DNA of 64,000 nt, from the NCBI GenBank assembly GCA_018806985.1, contig JADANN010000457.1:1550001-1614000 (forward strand), written 5' to 3'. The notes beneath the pieces are model-generated. The model did no database searches and was not told the origin of the DNA. It saw only the letters and a program-made list of their open reading frames with translations. Position numbers and translations under genes: made by a program. Positions 45,836 through 60,000 of this stretch are shown in pieces; the stretch's first letter is position 1; each line of letters opens with the position of its first letter. The DNA is from Angiostrongylus vasorum (taxonomy: Eukaryota; Nematoda; Chromadorea; Rhabditida; Metastrongylidae).

Positions 45836-46196
45836 TATCCCTTTTACTTCGAGTTTATCTAGAATATCATATATCTTAACTAATACACAGCAGATTTAAA
45901 TATGTTTAAAAGTAGGGAGAATGATGTGCTAAGATGTCTCAGTAACGTTGTATATAATTTATCAAGAGCCGTTGTGATGGCGCCAAAAAATCCGGAGCGG
46001 AACCGAAATTTTCGCAAACCTGAAGTTTGATGGGCATATGTGGTTTTTATAAGTGTGGATAGGAATGTTTATACATTATGCAAAGTAGTGTTCACGATCT
46101 AAGTCCATCGTGACCCAGTAACCCATGCGGCGTGAGAGTTTTAAAGATTCTCCATTTAGCGCAACAAAGAATATCAAGACCGTCCTTTATGATGTG

Positions 46197-46525
46197 TCAG
46201 AATTGCCAACTACTATTGGACTTTATAAGCATGAAATGGGTCAGCCTATAGTAAAGTGATTTGCTCGGTAGCTGGGCGTTGTCGTTCAGGTGTTCGTGCG
46301 CGAGATGCGCTGATGTTGGTGGCGTTTTATGGCGTGCTCTTTTGTCATGATTGCTGTTGTGATTGAAGATGTCGTTCGCAGGTGAGGATCGAGGGCCTCT
46401 CTCGGTGGGTTGGCCGGCCGTTACTCTGTCGAGGATCGAGGCGGGGCCACTAACGTCGTGCACTGCTGGTCCCGACCGTCGGTAACCTGTGCGCACAGCG
46501 GCATGTTCTTCGTGCTCGTTTCACC
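46197..46525 (-). CDS. GC-rich unidentified ORF
   Basis: A stop-free minus-strand frame of about 109 codons in a stretch clearly richer in G+C than its surroundings. It reads GYRRSGPAVHDVSGPASILD and later RARHKTPPTSAHLAHEHLND, a basic, proline-rich protein without a recognised domain. The neighbouring minus frame (46421-46663) reads ETANLWRFLSTLAKIGKDSG and ends at a CACAG|GTTACC donor, so the true coding frame is uncertain. It could be an exon or a retroelement Gag-like remnant. Confidence 0.25.
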
Positions 46526-46669
46526 ATGCCTAGCAACGGAATTGCGCCCTGAGTCTTTTCCAATCTTAGCCAAAGTCGAAAGAAATCTCCACAAGTTTGC
46601 CGTCTCTATGCAACGAATGAAACTTGCAGGTTGAAATACCATTTGCTGATGCTGAATTGCCACTCACGC

Positions 46670-48020
46670 TAACAAACAGTCCGATAGGGCTTCAACTGGA
46701 ATGTAGGAAAATGCTCTTAGCAAACCAACCGTTTTGGATAGTGTGCTAGTGTTCTTACATTCCTCGAACTGCAAAATGGTTGAGGTAAATAGTAATCTGG
46801 ATTGATTCCCTTAGCATAATCGTAAAATCTCAAGGAAAACAGCTATTGAATATAATTCATCGAAAATCTAAGAGCGAATTTATAAGTAATATGTCATCCG
46901 CTTGCTTTTTTAAGCTAGAATGTCTTGGTTATCTCGTGTATGGCTTTCTTCTATCCTTAAACACTATTTTGTAATTTGTTTCTTAACTGTAGCATGAACG
47001 AGCATCTTAACACTTGACAGACCTCTGTTCCACGTTTCTTCACAGAAGGAAAACATGCTGCTCGACAGCAGATATCGTTTTTCAGACTTTTTGAGGTGTT
47101 TGATCGATTTTATTATTCTAACCACGGGAACGTGTATCACCAAGCAGAAAGACATCAGTTGCCAACATCCGCCCGCTGTTCGGCCGTCGCCTTACAGAAA
47201 AACGAACCCATACATTCTCTTTCATAGGGATAAAATTAGTAAGTCAGACTAGTTTCGGAAAAAAATAACACGATAGAAATAAAATTGAAGTGGACAGAGT
47301 GAGAGGGGGAAGATTGGGGGAAAGTTCTTTATCTCTCAGCCTTATTAGTCTGATTCACAGTTTTCTAGCATTATTTCGGAGCCCCCTCTTCCATGCAGAA
47401 TCTCCAGTTGTTTTTTTAAAAATTAAGGAACATGCTTCAAAGCTGTAATTTGTGGCGTATTTATTCCACATTGTGGTATTTTGTGTGTCGTTACTAGTTT
47501 GACTTTCTGGCAATGAATTTCGCTGTTGTTCTCTTTGGCAACTTTTTTCCTCTTTGCTCCTTTCCCAATCTGATTGTGCTTCATGCCTGCAACCATTTTT
47601 TACCTAGTCGGGTCGTTGATTTAACAACTACCCACTATCATATGTCTGAAAAAGTTTGCTAATAATTTTTTATTTATGAACGTCCGTTCATGAACTCCAT
47701 TATAACATTAAAACTAACCGAACTTGATCAAATTAATTTATAGCCGAACGCATCCGAGAATCCCTAATTTTCTGGCTGGGAACTGTAGTTCGCCTAGACC
47801 GTTTTTTTTGCTTTGCTTTCGGCTTTTTTTTGTCGTAGATTTGTTTTTTTAGGAAATCTGGTGGTTTGTGTGTTCGTCTGCATGAAGTTTATTTTAGAAG
47901 GCTGTTTCAGTCCACGTGCCACACTCCATCTGATCATTGCAGAGCTGCCTGCCATTGGAATGCGTCCGTCCCTCGTTGAACACCAACCTGGTCGATGACG
48001 AGTCTTCCTAGGAGATTTAC
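46670..48020. promoter_or_regulatory. Upstream region of the adhesion GPCR gene, no defined element
   Basis: AT-rich DNA with pyrimidine runs. The start codon at 48022 lies in CTATGCGAACG. No TATA box, trans-splice acceptor or other element can be called with confidence. An ATTTATAGCCGAACG segment lies about 270 bases upstream. Confidence 0.2.
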
Positions 48021-48021
48021 T

Positions 48022-48070
48022 ATGCGAACGGCACTGCTAATATTATCTATAGCAGCCGTCATTACTGAAG
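48022..48070 (+). CDS. Adhesion GPCR exon 1: signal peptide
   Basis: ATG followed by a short basic end and a hydrophobic core (LLILSIAAVI), leaving in phase 1 at donor GAAG|GTGAGC. Chosen as start because it is the only Met-led signal peptide before the matching-phase exon at 49856. Confidence 0.65.
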
Positions 48071-51000
48071 GTGAGCAGCTTTAGTGTGACATTAATAGAA
48101 TGAAGAAACACAGCTTTCCGAGGACATCACTTCCTACGTCTTCCATGAAATTTTTTTCATCTCTCTCAGTCTCCGCATTTCCCTGTAAATGATAAGTCAC
48201 AAGCAATGATTAAAGTTCTTCCTAGGTTTCTGGATGAGGATCTCATTAATAACCTTGTGTTTTTGCTGATGTATTAGTGCTTGTCATAGGCAGATCTCTG
48301 AAGGATTATGAATAGATGCTCGAGTGCTCGTTGTTAGTCTGTTTAGTTTATTCTAAAATCTGCTTTGAAAATTTTGAACCCTCTGTACTGATAGACGGCG
48401 GTGTTGTTGATTTCATTATACTTTTTTGCAAATGTCCCTAGAACGATGTGAAAATTCAGTTCTTACCGTAGTTTTTTTATCTATTTACTTCTTTTCAATC
48501 ACTAGAGCAAGTAGCGCAGTGTTAGTGGTGTCGTTCATCACAACTACGGTATTTGTTCGACCACTATCCGTGTTCACAAAGCCTGTTACCTCTATGGGCT
48601 GGGCAAATTGTTACCGAAGCTGGCTGGGAATACAGTTCACTTTCTGGAATCCAAGAGCGTACTCGCTACCTCGACTATCGCGGATTTCCAGAAAGAGTGG
48701 ACTCGACTAGCATTTAGCAATACTCGTAATGAAGTGGATAGTCCTCAAGCAGCAACTAAACCCACACGCGAAAAGTTCAAGGTCCTTCGTGAAAGATGGA
48801 TAGAAGGAAACGAATACTATCAAGGAGTGCTGTGATAATCACAGTAGATGAAAATGGGTCGTGTAAAAAATCATCATTGGAATCATGAGATAGTAATCCG
48901 GGTCAATACAAGCATTTGAAATTAATTCTGCATTTTCTTAGACTCATGTATTCAACTTCAACTTCAACCTCCAACGGTTTACCGCCTCATCGTGGCTGGA
49001 AGGTGTTCCTGGGTGTCGGACTGCGATGTCCAGCGGAGGATTCATCCCCTGGTAGGGTCTCCCAAGCTGAGAAGGAGTCCTGCGTTTCGGTCGGGGAACC
49101 CAGGTAAAAAATGAACTTATACCAGGATCCACCACTATTCTGGTGCCAAACTAGTCATATGGTGGCTAATCTCCCTCTGATCCACGAGAGCAGTGACTGT
49201 CTATGGTGATGACGATCTTTGACAGACCATGGTTTGGCTGATCTCTGGACTCCAGGGAACAATAATGGCTAAGCCAGCAAAACTCCGAAAAAGTGGAAAT
49301 TATGTTGGGGTCTCACAACCAAGGAGGACGGGCCATCGAAGTATCCAAGAAAGTAAGAACTAGCACTAAAGGTTTTGAAAATGTTTGTTCAAGTTTTTTA
49401 CAAGATTTGTGGTTTGTCCTTCCTTAGCATTCCTTCCCTTATTTTTGGGACTGATTTCACTTCCACTTAACTTGTGCTGATATCATATCACCCATTACTC
49501 CATGGAATCTTCGCTCAATGTATCCATAGCTGAAAACGCTTATGTTATTGTGTTTGCCGTCTCCAAGGTACCTGTAAGTTCCTGCTTGGACGTAAGCACT
49601 CTAAACTTCATCAGCTCCGGAAATCATCGTTGTACACAATCTGCTTTTTTTTAACAGCTTTGTGGTAAAAAAGAAAAAAATGACGGTTGAGAGAGTAATG
49701 ACACAATTTTTTGCTTAATTCTATTTCAGTTTAATTCTATTTACCACTCGGAGCCTATCCACTCACGCTCCGGCCGGTTGTCTTAACAGCCCATAAAAAA
49801 ATAAGCAAAGATTGTTATGAACGCGGGATTCTAACAGCCTTCTGCCTTATTTTAGGAGTCTATGAACTCCGAATCTATGATGGCGCCAGTCGAGGTACAA
49901 GGCTTACAATGGGCGTTGAGCTACAGAGACGTTTTGAGACGATGAAAAACTGTTTCGACAACTGGAGACCGATATCGAATGGATCGAATATCAGTACATT
50001 TTTGGGACTTCACTGAAGTGTTTCGACTAAGAAACAACAAAAGATTATTGAACATCCATTAAATTTGTGAACACCGTTTTTTCTTCAAGTACTTAAAGAA
50101 ATAAAATAGTTAAAATTCGGGGATACTGATTTAGTTTCCTTGGATAGTCTTTGCAAATAATTTCCCTCAATATCAGCTCGACAACTGTTGTCGAATGCTC
50201 TTAGTCTTACAAATGAACAGTCGTTCTTTTGAAATTAAGTTATTTCCCGTTAATTAAAAAAAATAATCCAATTCTTTTTTTCGTTCTTTCTTTCCATTTG
50301 CGAGTTATTCTACACTCTTACGCACAATAATCGTAAATATGTGCACAATTCCAGATCGGCTCGAAACGGTTTCTATACGACCGCTGACCTGCCGGCTGTA
50401 AAACCGTTAAAGGATCTGACCGGAACCCTTCATCTGTAAGGGCATTGAATAGATTTGGACGTATCGTTGACGTATCGGAGTCATTCAGGCTGTGCACGGG
50501 TAATCGAATGCATTCACTTGACTTTCGCATCCACATCACTCATCGGAATCATCATCCCCCGACGTTCACTAAGTCCGAGTACCGATTCTACGTGCCGATG
50601 ACGCTCTCTGTTGGATCTAAAGTTGGGAACATGGAGGTATACCGTGCTTTTTTTTACACGACCACTTTACGTATACACATATTGTAAGTATCCTAACACA
50701 TTTCCAATTTGATTCGTTTCCTCTCATCCATCGAGGCCTTTTCTTGGTCTTGGTGGTAGGTTCTTGTACTGCTTGACTAGAATATCATACAGCATACATG
50801 AGTATTAAAATTACCAAGGAGTACTGTGAAAAAATTTCTTTCAGTTAGTAAGAAAAATACTATGATTCTATATAGAGAAACATCATGAATCAAAAACCAA
50901 CAATTGAATGGTTAAGTTGATTTTCCTAGCTTTCCATTATTTGCGGCTGTTTTTCTGAGATGCAAAGTGTTCATCAGAAATTAATGAACACAGCGATCTC

Positions 51001-54000
51001 CGATATCTCTCGTGGAGTAGTCATTCTTCAATGCGTTTCTCATTTTTTTTTCTGTTAGTCCGATCCGGTCTGCTTCTGTGTGATGCAGATAGCGTCACAA
51101 GACCAAAAGGGTGGATGGCATAGTGGTAGTGATGCACGTCATCACGAGCATGGTGCTAGTTCGATTCCGCTTCGGGCCAACCAAGCCCCATTCCCACGGG
51201 GTCGGGAAATTGGTGCCGGACTGGTTTGAGAAAAAAATTACTCTCCGCAATCCAATTGGGAACACTCCAGCCCAGCTATCCCAGGACTCCAGGGATCATT
51301 GCTCGACCAGCACTCTACGACATTTAAGATGGAATGAAAATCCTCAAGCAGCAACTGATGCCACACGTAAAGTGGGAAGATCTCCGTGGACAATGGATGC
51401 GAGGAACGAATCGAATGTGAGAAGTGCTGGAATCCGCACAGTAGACGTGAAGACGGATCATATAAAAAAAATTTTTTAAAAAAAGTCCGATCCGGTCTGC
51501 TTCTGTGTGATGAGTCATCGGGTTGTAGTCGTCGCTGCCATCGTAGACGACTCGGCCAAGCTTGGGATCAGTGTTAAGCCGTTAGTTTTCAACAAACATC
51601 CAATTAAGGCGTTCACTAATTATGCCCATGCTCAGTGTCCGTTCAAGTAAACATCAGCCTTTCCGTGAGAGAAGCCGTAAGATTGCAGAGGTCTCAGATC
51701 TGCAAAAGTTAACGAATTTTTTCGGAAAAAAGCAGAAAAGGGTAGCTCTGATCCACGAAACTGAAAACTTATGTCCTTCTTTCGTTGGAGTTCATTAGAG
51801 ATTTTTTACACTACTCGTCATGAAGATCATAACAATATTACGAATCAGTCGGTGTGAAAACTAGCGAAGAAAAATGAATGCACCGTTTGTGATTAATAAA
51901 TGAGTACTCTTTTCAAAATTATTCGGGACCAACTTTACGTATACCAGAATCTTATAGAAATTTCATGTTCATCCAAAATTGAGGTTTCTAAAATCTGTTT
52001 CACTCAGGTCCACGACAACGATCCCGTCATCTACAACTCGGAGCGTAGCTTGAGCTTCACTCAGGAGCAACCGCTACTTGCAGTACATGCCGACGGCTCG
52101 CTAATACTCAAAGAAGAGCTTTCCACACAAGCTCCTTTCAAACCGATTCGAATGGAGGTCAGATAAGAATAATGGAGGATGTTTCGCACAAATTTCATTT
52201 AATCGATATGTTAATAGATAGGTATAACGCACGACTCGTTGACCAGAATGCGTGTTCTTCAGTGTTTGTTTCACTAGTTCTTTTTATTTTATCCCTAAAG
52301 AGTCCAATAGATAAATTTAGGCAGGCAGGCGTAAAGTTAATATAACAATTGATTATATGTATATTGTGATTGCCTATAGAATATGTCTTATGCTTTCTTA
52401 AACCGGACGCACGGACGCGCGCCGTTTAGCGTGCCCTCCGCATCGAGTACCAGCAAATTTTCTTCGGCCGCGGACTTTGTGGTCTTTTGACGAAAAAAAA
52501 GCCATCAGTAATTGAAGAGTTCAAGTGGTGGTTTTGAACTTGAGAGCATCGTAGAAGAGAGCTTACTCTATCGTTCTATGGCTATGAATGAAATGCACGA
52601 TACTATTTGGTGCGTCCTACTACTTTGCTTTGCTTTGCTTTGCTACTCCACTTTGCAAATACGTTGCTGTCAGCACTTGAACGTATTTTGCATTCTATGT
52701 TCAATCCATTTCGCGGTTTTTTATATTGCCATATTCCACATAATGACAATACTGATAAAATAAAACAACAATTAGTTGTTGGTCAATTTATCCGCCAATG
52801 AACTCTTTCTAGCAAAGGTTTTCTGCAAATCATTGGGTTTAGAAGATGGTTTCTCTGAGTTCACCCCACCCATTTCCATCTACTTTCGATTGACTATGGA
52901 ATGATTACGCATAGTGCTGTAAAAAGATTCTGAAACGCAATAAACTGAACATGAACACCATGGTGTTCATGTCATGTGTTATGGAGTAAAACTATACGCG
53001 TTGGTGGTGGACGTGAAGACGATTGTCAAACTGCATTTTTCGATATCCCTGCTCCTATCACTTAACACTTAACAATCACCTGTCACTCCAAATTTTTGAA
53101 GACATTGCCCTATTTGAATTATCTTATTGAATAGTTTTTAAATGCCATTTTCGTACGACGTTGTTACCTACGATTCTAGCTGGCTGTTTTCAGGTGTTTG
53201 CAATCGATTACGGTAGCCCGCAATTGTTCAGCCTTGCCAATCTCACGATCGTTCCGGTGACTGTATCACGTGAGTAAACCGCAGATGTTCTGATTTTGTC
53301 TAAGTTTTGCTTGTTCCTGAAGAGATAAAGGACACTTCGATCGCAGATCAGATGCAACGTGCACTAATTCCGACGCTACCATGAGCAGATCTCTTTGTTA
53401 AAAAAATCAAAACCCGATATCTTCCTTAGAGGTCCTTAGTTATTGTCCGTTTTTCAGAACGTTAGGTATAACAATCAGTTTGCAGGGAGTTATTTTATAG
53501 AGTAGAAAGGATAACAAAGCTAAACATATAGTGCTTGGCATTTGTCAATCTCCAATTAATACACCATGTATTTAACTGCATTCAGCAACCTAGAAGTGAT
53601 TGAATGTGTATTTGGCTCGTAAATGAGTAAAACGACGTATGAAGTCGTTGTCTTCATCCTTTCTGGTACCAATTTCTTGATCCCAGACGGGATGAAAGGT
53701 TTGATTTGCCGTGGACGCGTAGTCAAACGAAGTAGTGTGTGTGTGTGTATTGCAGTATACCTCTCTAACCACTGCGATGCACACGAAGCCAATTATATGG
53801 ATAATGACTACGTTAATTTCTGACACGGATGTGAAATATATTTGAGAGTGCTATCGAAATTCGAGCAATACAGAGTAACAATAGCTCTTGAGCAAGTTTG
53901 AATAATCCTGAAGTGCATTAGCTCAGTGGTGCATCCGTGATGTGTTTTTCCCAGGAAAGAGTGGACTTGTTGCAGAGGTGCAAGGACTTAGAGTGAATGT

Positions 54001-57000
54001 TGCGACGGAAGACTACCAGATTTTCGAATGGGAAGCACCGTACTATGGTCAGCCGTTGAAATATCGCCTAGCAATAGCGAGGGGTGAAGCTATGCACTAT
54101 GAGGAAGAGTTGGACGGTAGAACTAACATCGCCTTAACGAAGGTATCGAAGCTGCTCACGGCTCTGTTGTTATTAGAAAAGATGTCTTTCTGTCATCAAT
54201 ATTGCTAGATTTCCGCTTCACAGACAGACACCATACATACATATACTATCCTTCATTATTCTTACAGTGCAAGAGCTATTGAATAGTCATGTTATTCTAT
54301 AGAGGCAAGTGTTTCGTAGTATTTTCTAACTTCCTTCTGAGGTCCGGCATAGCTGGAAAAAGTGCTTTCAAGTTTCCAAAATTGTGGGATATTTTGGTAG
54401 AATAAAAGGTCTCAGGCGCACTTAAATCGCCATCTTTTTTTCATCCGTTTGTCGAGTAAAACCTCGATTCTTACTGTATAATGCGAGTAGCAACTACTTC
54501 CGTTACTTGTAATCTTCCCATTATCAATGGAAACGCTAGATTGTAGATATTTTTGTAAGTTAAGAATTCAGGTCGCAATTTCTCCTTCTGGTAATTTCAC
54601 GTTCAAAGTTGCTGCTGTGGACGCAAACGGTGAAACTCCCAGCGAATGGCAGCGCTTCGTAGTTTTTCAGAATGGTTGCTTATTTTTTTTCGAAAGTTTG
54701 ACTAATTTGTGAGACAGCCTTTCTATAATGTACTATTTTTTGTTTGCGTAGGGTTAAGTCAGATATCATCTGCGACGATGCTGAGATATTCGCAAAACTT
54801 GAACCGCAGGCCAGATCGAACCACGATTCCCCTTTCCGGGGCTCGCGCCTTCCACTCTGCCCCACGGAGGCCCTTGCTCCGCGTTTCTGCGTTTCTCCTT
54901 GCTAGTTTTTTTATCTTCCAATGCCATCAGCAATTACCCGTCAACGGGACATCTGGGGAGCCCATATCGGCATTGAACCCAGTTAATCTCGTTGAATTTG
55001 GCCCGAGCTCCAAGTTTTTACTAATATCTCAGCATCGTTGTGGTTGATTTCGCATAATACCCTGCTGTGAAAGTTATAGTAGGCAGTAAATAAAAAAGTA
55101 AACATTGTGAAAATCGTAACTGTTTATGGTCATTATTAATTCACCGACGACGAGTTAGTCATCGTCTGCTCCTAAGTGACCCCGTTTAATTTGTGATGCG
55201 GTGTTATTGCATTAAATAAGAGATCTTTCAAATCAGTTCTGCCAAATCTATAGATGCTGTGATTGATCGTCACTATTGCTAGTGTACGCAATTTTGTACC
55301 AAGAAGAATTTTATAGTTGACGACTTCTAAGACCTATTCGCTTGTAAATATTCTGCTCAAACGCTTTAAGTGTTTCGTCACTCACGAGGATCAACTGATA
55401 TTAGGGGCTTACAAAAACCTCTGAAGGCTAGTTTTAAGTGATTCATGGCTGAAGAAATTGACCTAACTTCATGAATCATTCAAGAGCGGACAGCAAACAG
55501 TTAAGAAGCTTCTAATCACCAGCTCACGTCCAGGGTGTAATAAATAACTCTTGGAAAAATTCACGATTTTAGTACAAAGTGATAAAAACTTGGGAGCAAG
55601 AATAGTGCAGTTAGTGGAATTAAGTGAAAAGCGGATTGATCAGATGCATTTACTCGTGTTAATCCAAGGCGCAGTCAACCGAAAATGCACGCTGCTGTAG
55701 ATGAGCTGCCGTAAAACTACGAAAAATTCCAGTTGTTAAGGTTTCAAAAGGTGTTGAGAGGAAGTTGCCTAAGCTTTGAGCATAAGCCGTGATAAAACAC
55801 ATGCCTAACCATTTCAAGGAAAGAAAATTCTTCCTCCCATTTTCGAGTCATTGAGTAATTTATGAAATATCTATTCGGAAACCGCTTTCCATGCAATGAT
55901 GCACTGATGGGTTTAGAGATTTAGGTCTCACATGTGATGGAGATTGCGGTTCTGGTGGCATTCCACTTTGCTACTACGGTGCGTTCAACCGTCTCGAGCA
56001 ATTCGTGGACTTCCGTGGTGCACACTGCCAGTGCTTTCACGGTTTCGTTGGTGTCGGATGTGAAAAGACAGGTGCGCTCGATTTTGTAACGTATCCTTTG
56101 CTCAGCTAGAAACACAACTCATCGCCTTTCTCCTAGATGGTCTTGTAGCCTCATATAACTTTGCAATATGAAGACGTGTCGATCCCTAATGGGAATGTAT
56201 GTAAATGTCAGTATATACAGGATAGAATAAGCATCTAAGAAATGAATGGATGTGAGCAACCAACATAATACGAATGGTGTTTTGAAAAGAAATGTGATAT
56301 GAGAAGAATGAAGGACGAGAGAGAAAACTTTGTGGCTAAGTTCGAGTTCTACTCTTCGAAGATTTCACTGAGTGTAACATGGATGTTTTGAGTTTGCTGA
56401 GGCTGTGTTCCAACTTTTAACATCGGGGTCTGAATTTTAACGAGAAATGGTTTCAAATGCCCTCTTTAGTACAGATTTTGTTCGAACTCGATAGAGTGAA
56501 GCTGCTTTATGTTTAGGTCGTGCTTACTCTCTAGCAACTTCTGTTGATAATGTGCAATCCGTCATAAACGTCAAGCGCGGGCAGCGTTCATCGCTCTATG
56601 GTGCTTACCCCGTCGTATTTCCTCTACTGTATCGATGGTTTGCGCAATCCAAGATGGCTTTCATCTGCTGGCCATAACCACCGCATCCATCAAGAATGAT
56701 CGCTGGATTGGCCCAATCGCACTGCAAACTGCGCCAATTTCCGCCGCGTCTGGTTGACCGCCTCGCTCTTCGAGACTCTTAGGCGGCGTCCTTAACACGC
56801 CCGGAAACAACACCTCAAGCTGCACTTAATTGCACCGAGCACCCACAAATGACACCCATTACGCTATTTGAAATGCCATATAGCCGTGCGAGATTCAGTG
56901 AACTTTGAAAGAGAATTTGCGCATCATTATATCCTAGAGAAATGTCAAAAGATCATTTTGGAAAAGACACATTCGATGTAAACATAATAAGCACGTTGGA

Positions 57001-60000
57001 ATAACAGTTTTAAAAACAGCTCGTAAAAAAAAGATTTTTTATAATAACGGAGCTTTGTGGTCTTAAACGGATTTTTTTCTACCAATGAATTCTACAATGG
57101 ACAAACTACCACCAGACCACTGGGAACGGTATAAACAGCCGCATAATACCATTTGGTGAGAAAAACAATATTTCAATAGAATACGTTGTGGTAGGACAGA
57201 AAATTCCTTGAATGGCTTTGTAGTGCTTCGGCAAGCACGGCCTGTTCTCGCTCGACAGCTTAAGTGAAGGCGAACCACTTACTCGTTGTATTAAATCAGT
57301 GTCAGTACTAAGCCGTACTGGACCACTTTTTATTTCCAAACTTCCCTATTTAGCGGAAATCCTTCGACGATTTTACTAATTTTTTTGAACTATTTCAAAA
57401 AATGCAAGATATTCCGAACCATGAGAAGTTTTTTTGTGCTTCGATGTTTTCCAATAAATATTACAAATACTTCACTCCCAACGATGAATGGAGCTTTCAG
57501 ACTACTGTCCAACTGAGAAGACTATTGACACCTATGGTGGACTGGATTGGCGAGAAGTATCCGCCAACGCCACCGTACAAGTGCCATGTGAGACTAATAT
57601 ACGGATTGTTTAAAATGACTCTATAACTACTCAATGAGGACAAAAAAGCTAGTTGTCTTCATTTTTGAAAGTTAGAAAAGCCTTTCATTCAGGCCCTTAC
57701 AACATGGAAAACGATAGGCAGAAAGTGGAGCGTTCATGCATATGGAACAAGCAACTTGGAAGGGCAGTCTGGGGTCGTCAGAAGGAAATGGACAAGTGCA
57801 AACCACAAGTTTGTTGATAATGCGACTCACTTGTCAATAGCCTTTCTTATTACTCTTGTTAGATTTAATTTCTTAGACTACTGAAGACCTTGATTGTGAT
57901 TTCGCAAAGCATTTTCCTTTGATTTGAAACAGTATTTTCTATAGGTTTTCTACTGGGTACTAGTATGCGTATTAATGTGATCAGTACTTTATCAGTCAAG
58001 CATCTGTTAATCAACTACAACTTTCCATCCTGCATACTTCATATGATCTTAAAATAATAATATAGCTTTTTTCTAAATAGAATATTTTTGCAAAACTGCG
58101 ACCCCAGGCCAGATTCGAACCCGTGACTACCTTTTTTCGGTGGCTTGCGTGTTACCTGTTGCACTATTGAGCCCCTTACTTTGTTTTCCTCTTGGCCAGT
58201 TTTTAGCTTAACGATCCCATCAGAACCCGTCAACAGCAATGATTTGGGAGAGATAAATCGGCATTGAATCCAGGCAGTCGAAATCTCAGTGTATAACTTT
58301 CTATTTACTGCTTATTATTCTTCATGGCAAGGTATTTCGCACAACACCTTCCCGTGAAGAATAATAGGCGGTGCATAAAAAGTCAAACATACAAATATCT
58401 TTATTGTTTGGCTGGAATATAAGCTGCTTGATAAGCGCCACTAATATGTCCCAGTGACAAGAGTAAAAAAAATTATGCACCTATGATCGCACAATGTTAG
58501 CAATATTTCTCTTTGGCTTTGAAGTATGGTCTATTATTGTTCTGGCTTATTATTTATTGTTATGCTATTTGTTGCAAACCCAAACACCTATCCTTTTCTG
58601 AACGGTCAAATGAGTCGAATAGAAGTTGCCGGAGTTCGCATTCGTTTGACTACGCAGACGGAACTTCTTCTTCTTCTGCGAATTCCTCTTCTCATTGCAG
58701 TGATGTGGGTTACTCGTAGCATCTACGTCTCTTTGGCATGTTCGGTAGCGCCAACCGCTATTTCGATTTCTTTATATGACACCAACGTTTCCGAAGGCAA
58801 ACATGCAAGCCAAGACAAAATTTCGTCTTGACTTGTAAACTGCTAGTCGTGCAAGGTTTTTTTTACACAGAGCAGTGAGGGATCCATGTCAGTGCGCTTC
58901 CAAATCTTCGCTCCAAATCTCTCACTTACCACGGGTTTTTCTTAGGACCACTGAGATTTCTTCGAGGGTTTACATTGGTTTAGCTTCGTAATGGAATGAT
59001 TTATAGTTGTGTCATGTACTGGTCTTCTTGGTAGCTTTGTACTACTGGGAACTTCAGAGTTTGCAAATATCCAACCTTCGTTTTTCAAAAACCATTTTTG
59101 CAATTTCTATCCCTGTCATCACGGGATAAAGTGGGATTTGACGCTGTGCAAACATTTACACTATTTTTTATTAAGATATAACAAACACGACAAACTTTTC
59201 GTTTGCTCAAAAATGCTTAGATATCCCTTTCCATTCTACTGAAGCTGTGAATGTTTCACTGTATGAAACATGTATATATTTGGATAATACAATATATATG
59301 ATGAAATGTAGGCGAAACACAAAAGGTGTGAAAACAAAAAAATGTACACGTAATGTATAATATAAATATATAAAGGATAAAAAAGGATAAAGTTCTGTGC
59401 GTTGATCTATCTCTGAGGGATGCGCCATGCATTCGACTTCACTAAGCATTGTTAGAGGTGATTGAATGGCATATCTGGCCTTTACATTGACTCGCGGTGG
59501 CCTACCGATGTATCGAGCCAATGCTGCTATCCTCCCAGATAGGCCTAATACCAATTTGTCTACCTCGGAGGGATGGAAAGCTTGGTGGGCCTAGGGCGCC
59601 GGATCGATCCTATGTGCGTTGCAGGGGCTCCTCTAACCACTGCGCTACATGCACGTCGTATAAAAGTATATATACATGCATACATATAATAAAATGCGAA
59701 CAAGAACTTTCAATGATATGATTGCTCCCGTCACAAGCTTAGAATTTAGATGCTATGAATGTCTCTGTGAACTTTGCAAAAGTCCGTTGCATTTAAATAA
59801 GTCAACAACCATTAATAATTTTTCAGTCTTCGGTCTTGACTCATTTTGGGAATGCTTGGCACATTCGCATTGAATGCTAATGGCGTATCCACGATCCACA
59901 CTGTGGCCAGGTTCGTCTCATCTCGGTTCTGATTTTCGTGTTCCACTTAACTTTAACTCTAATAACAATGGGCGAAGAACTTTGGTTCAAAACCGTGGTT

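Noticed and set aside
57402..57626. ATG-led 74-codon frame over the HRM exon
   Set aside because: The frame set by the acceptor at 57500 and the neighbouring exon phases gives the HRM cysteines and tryptophan; the ATG-led frame is a shadow.
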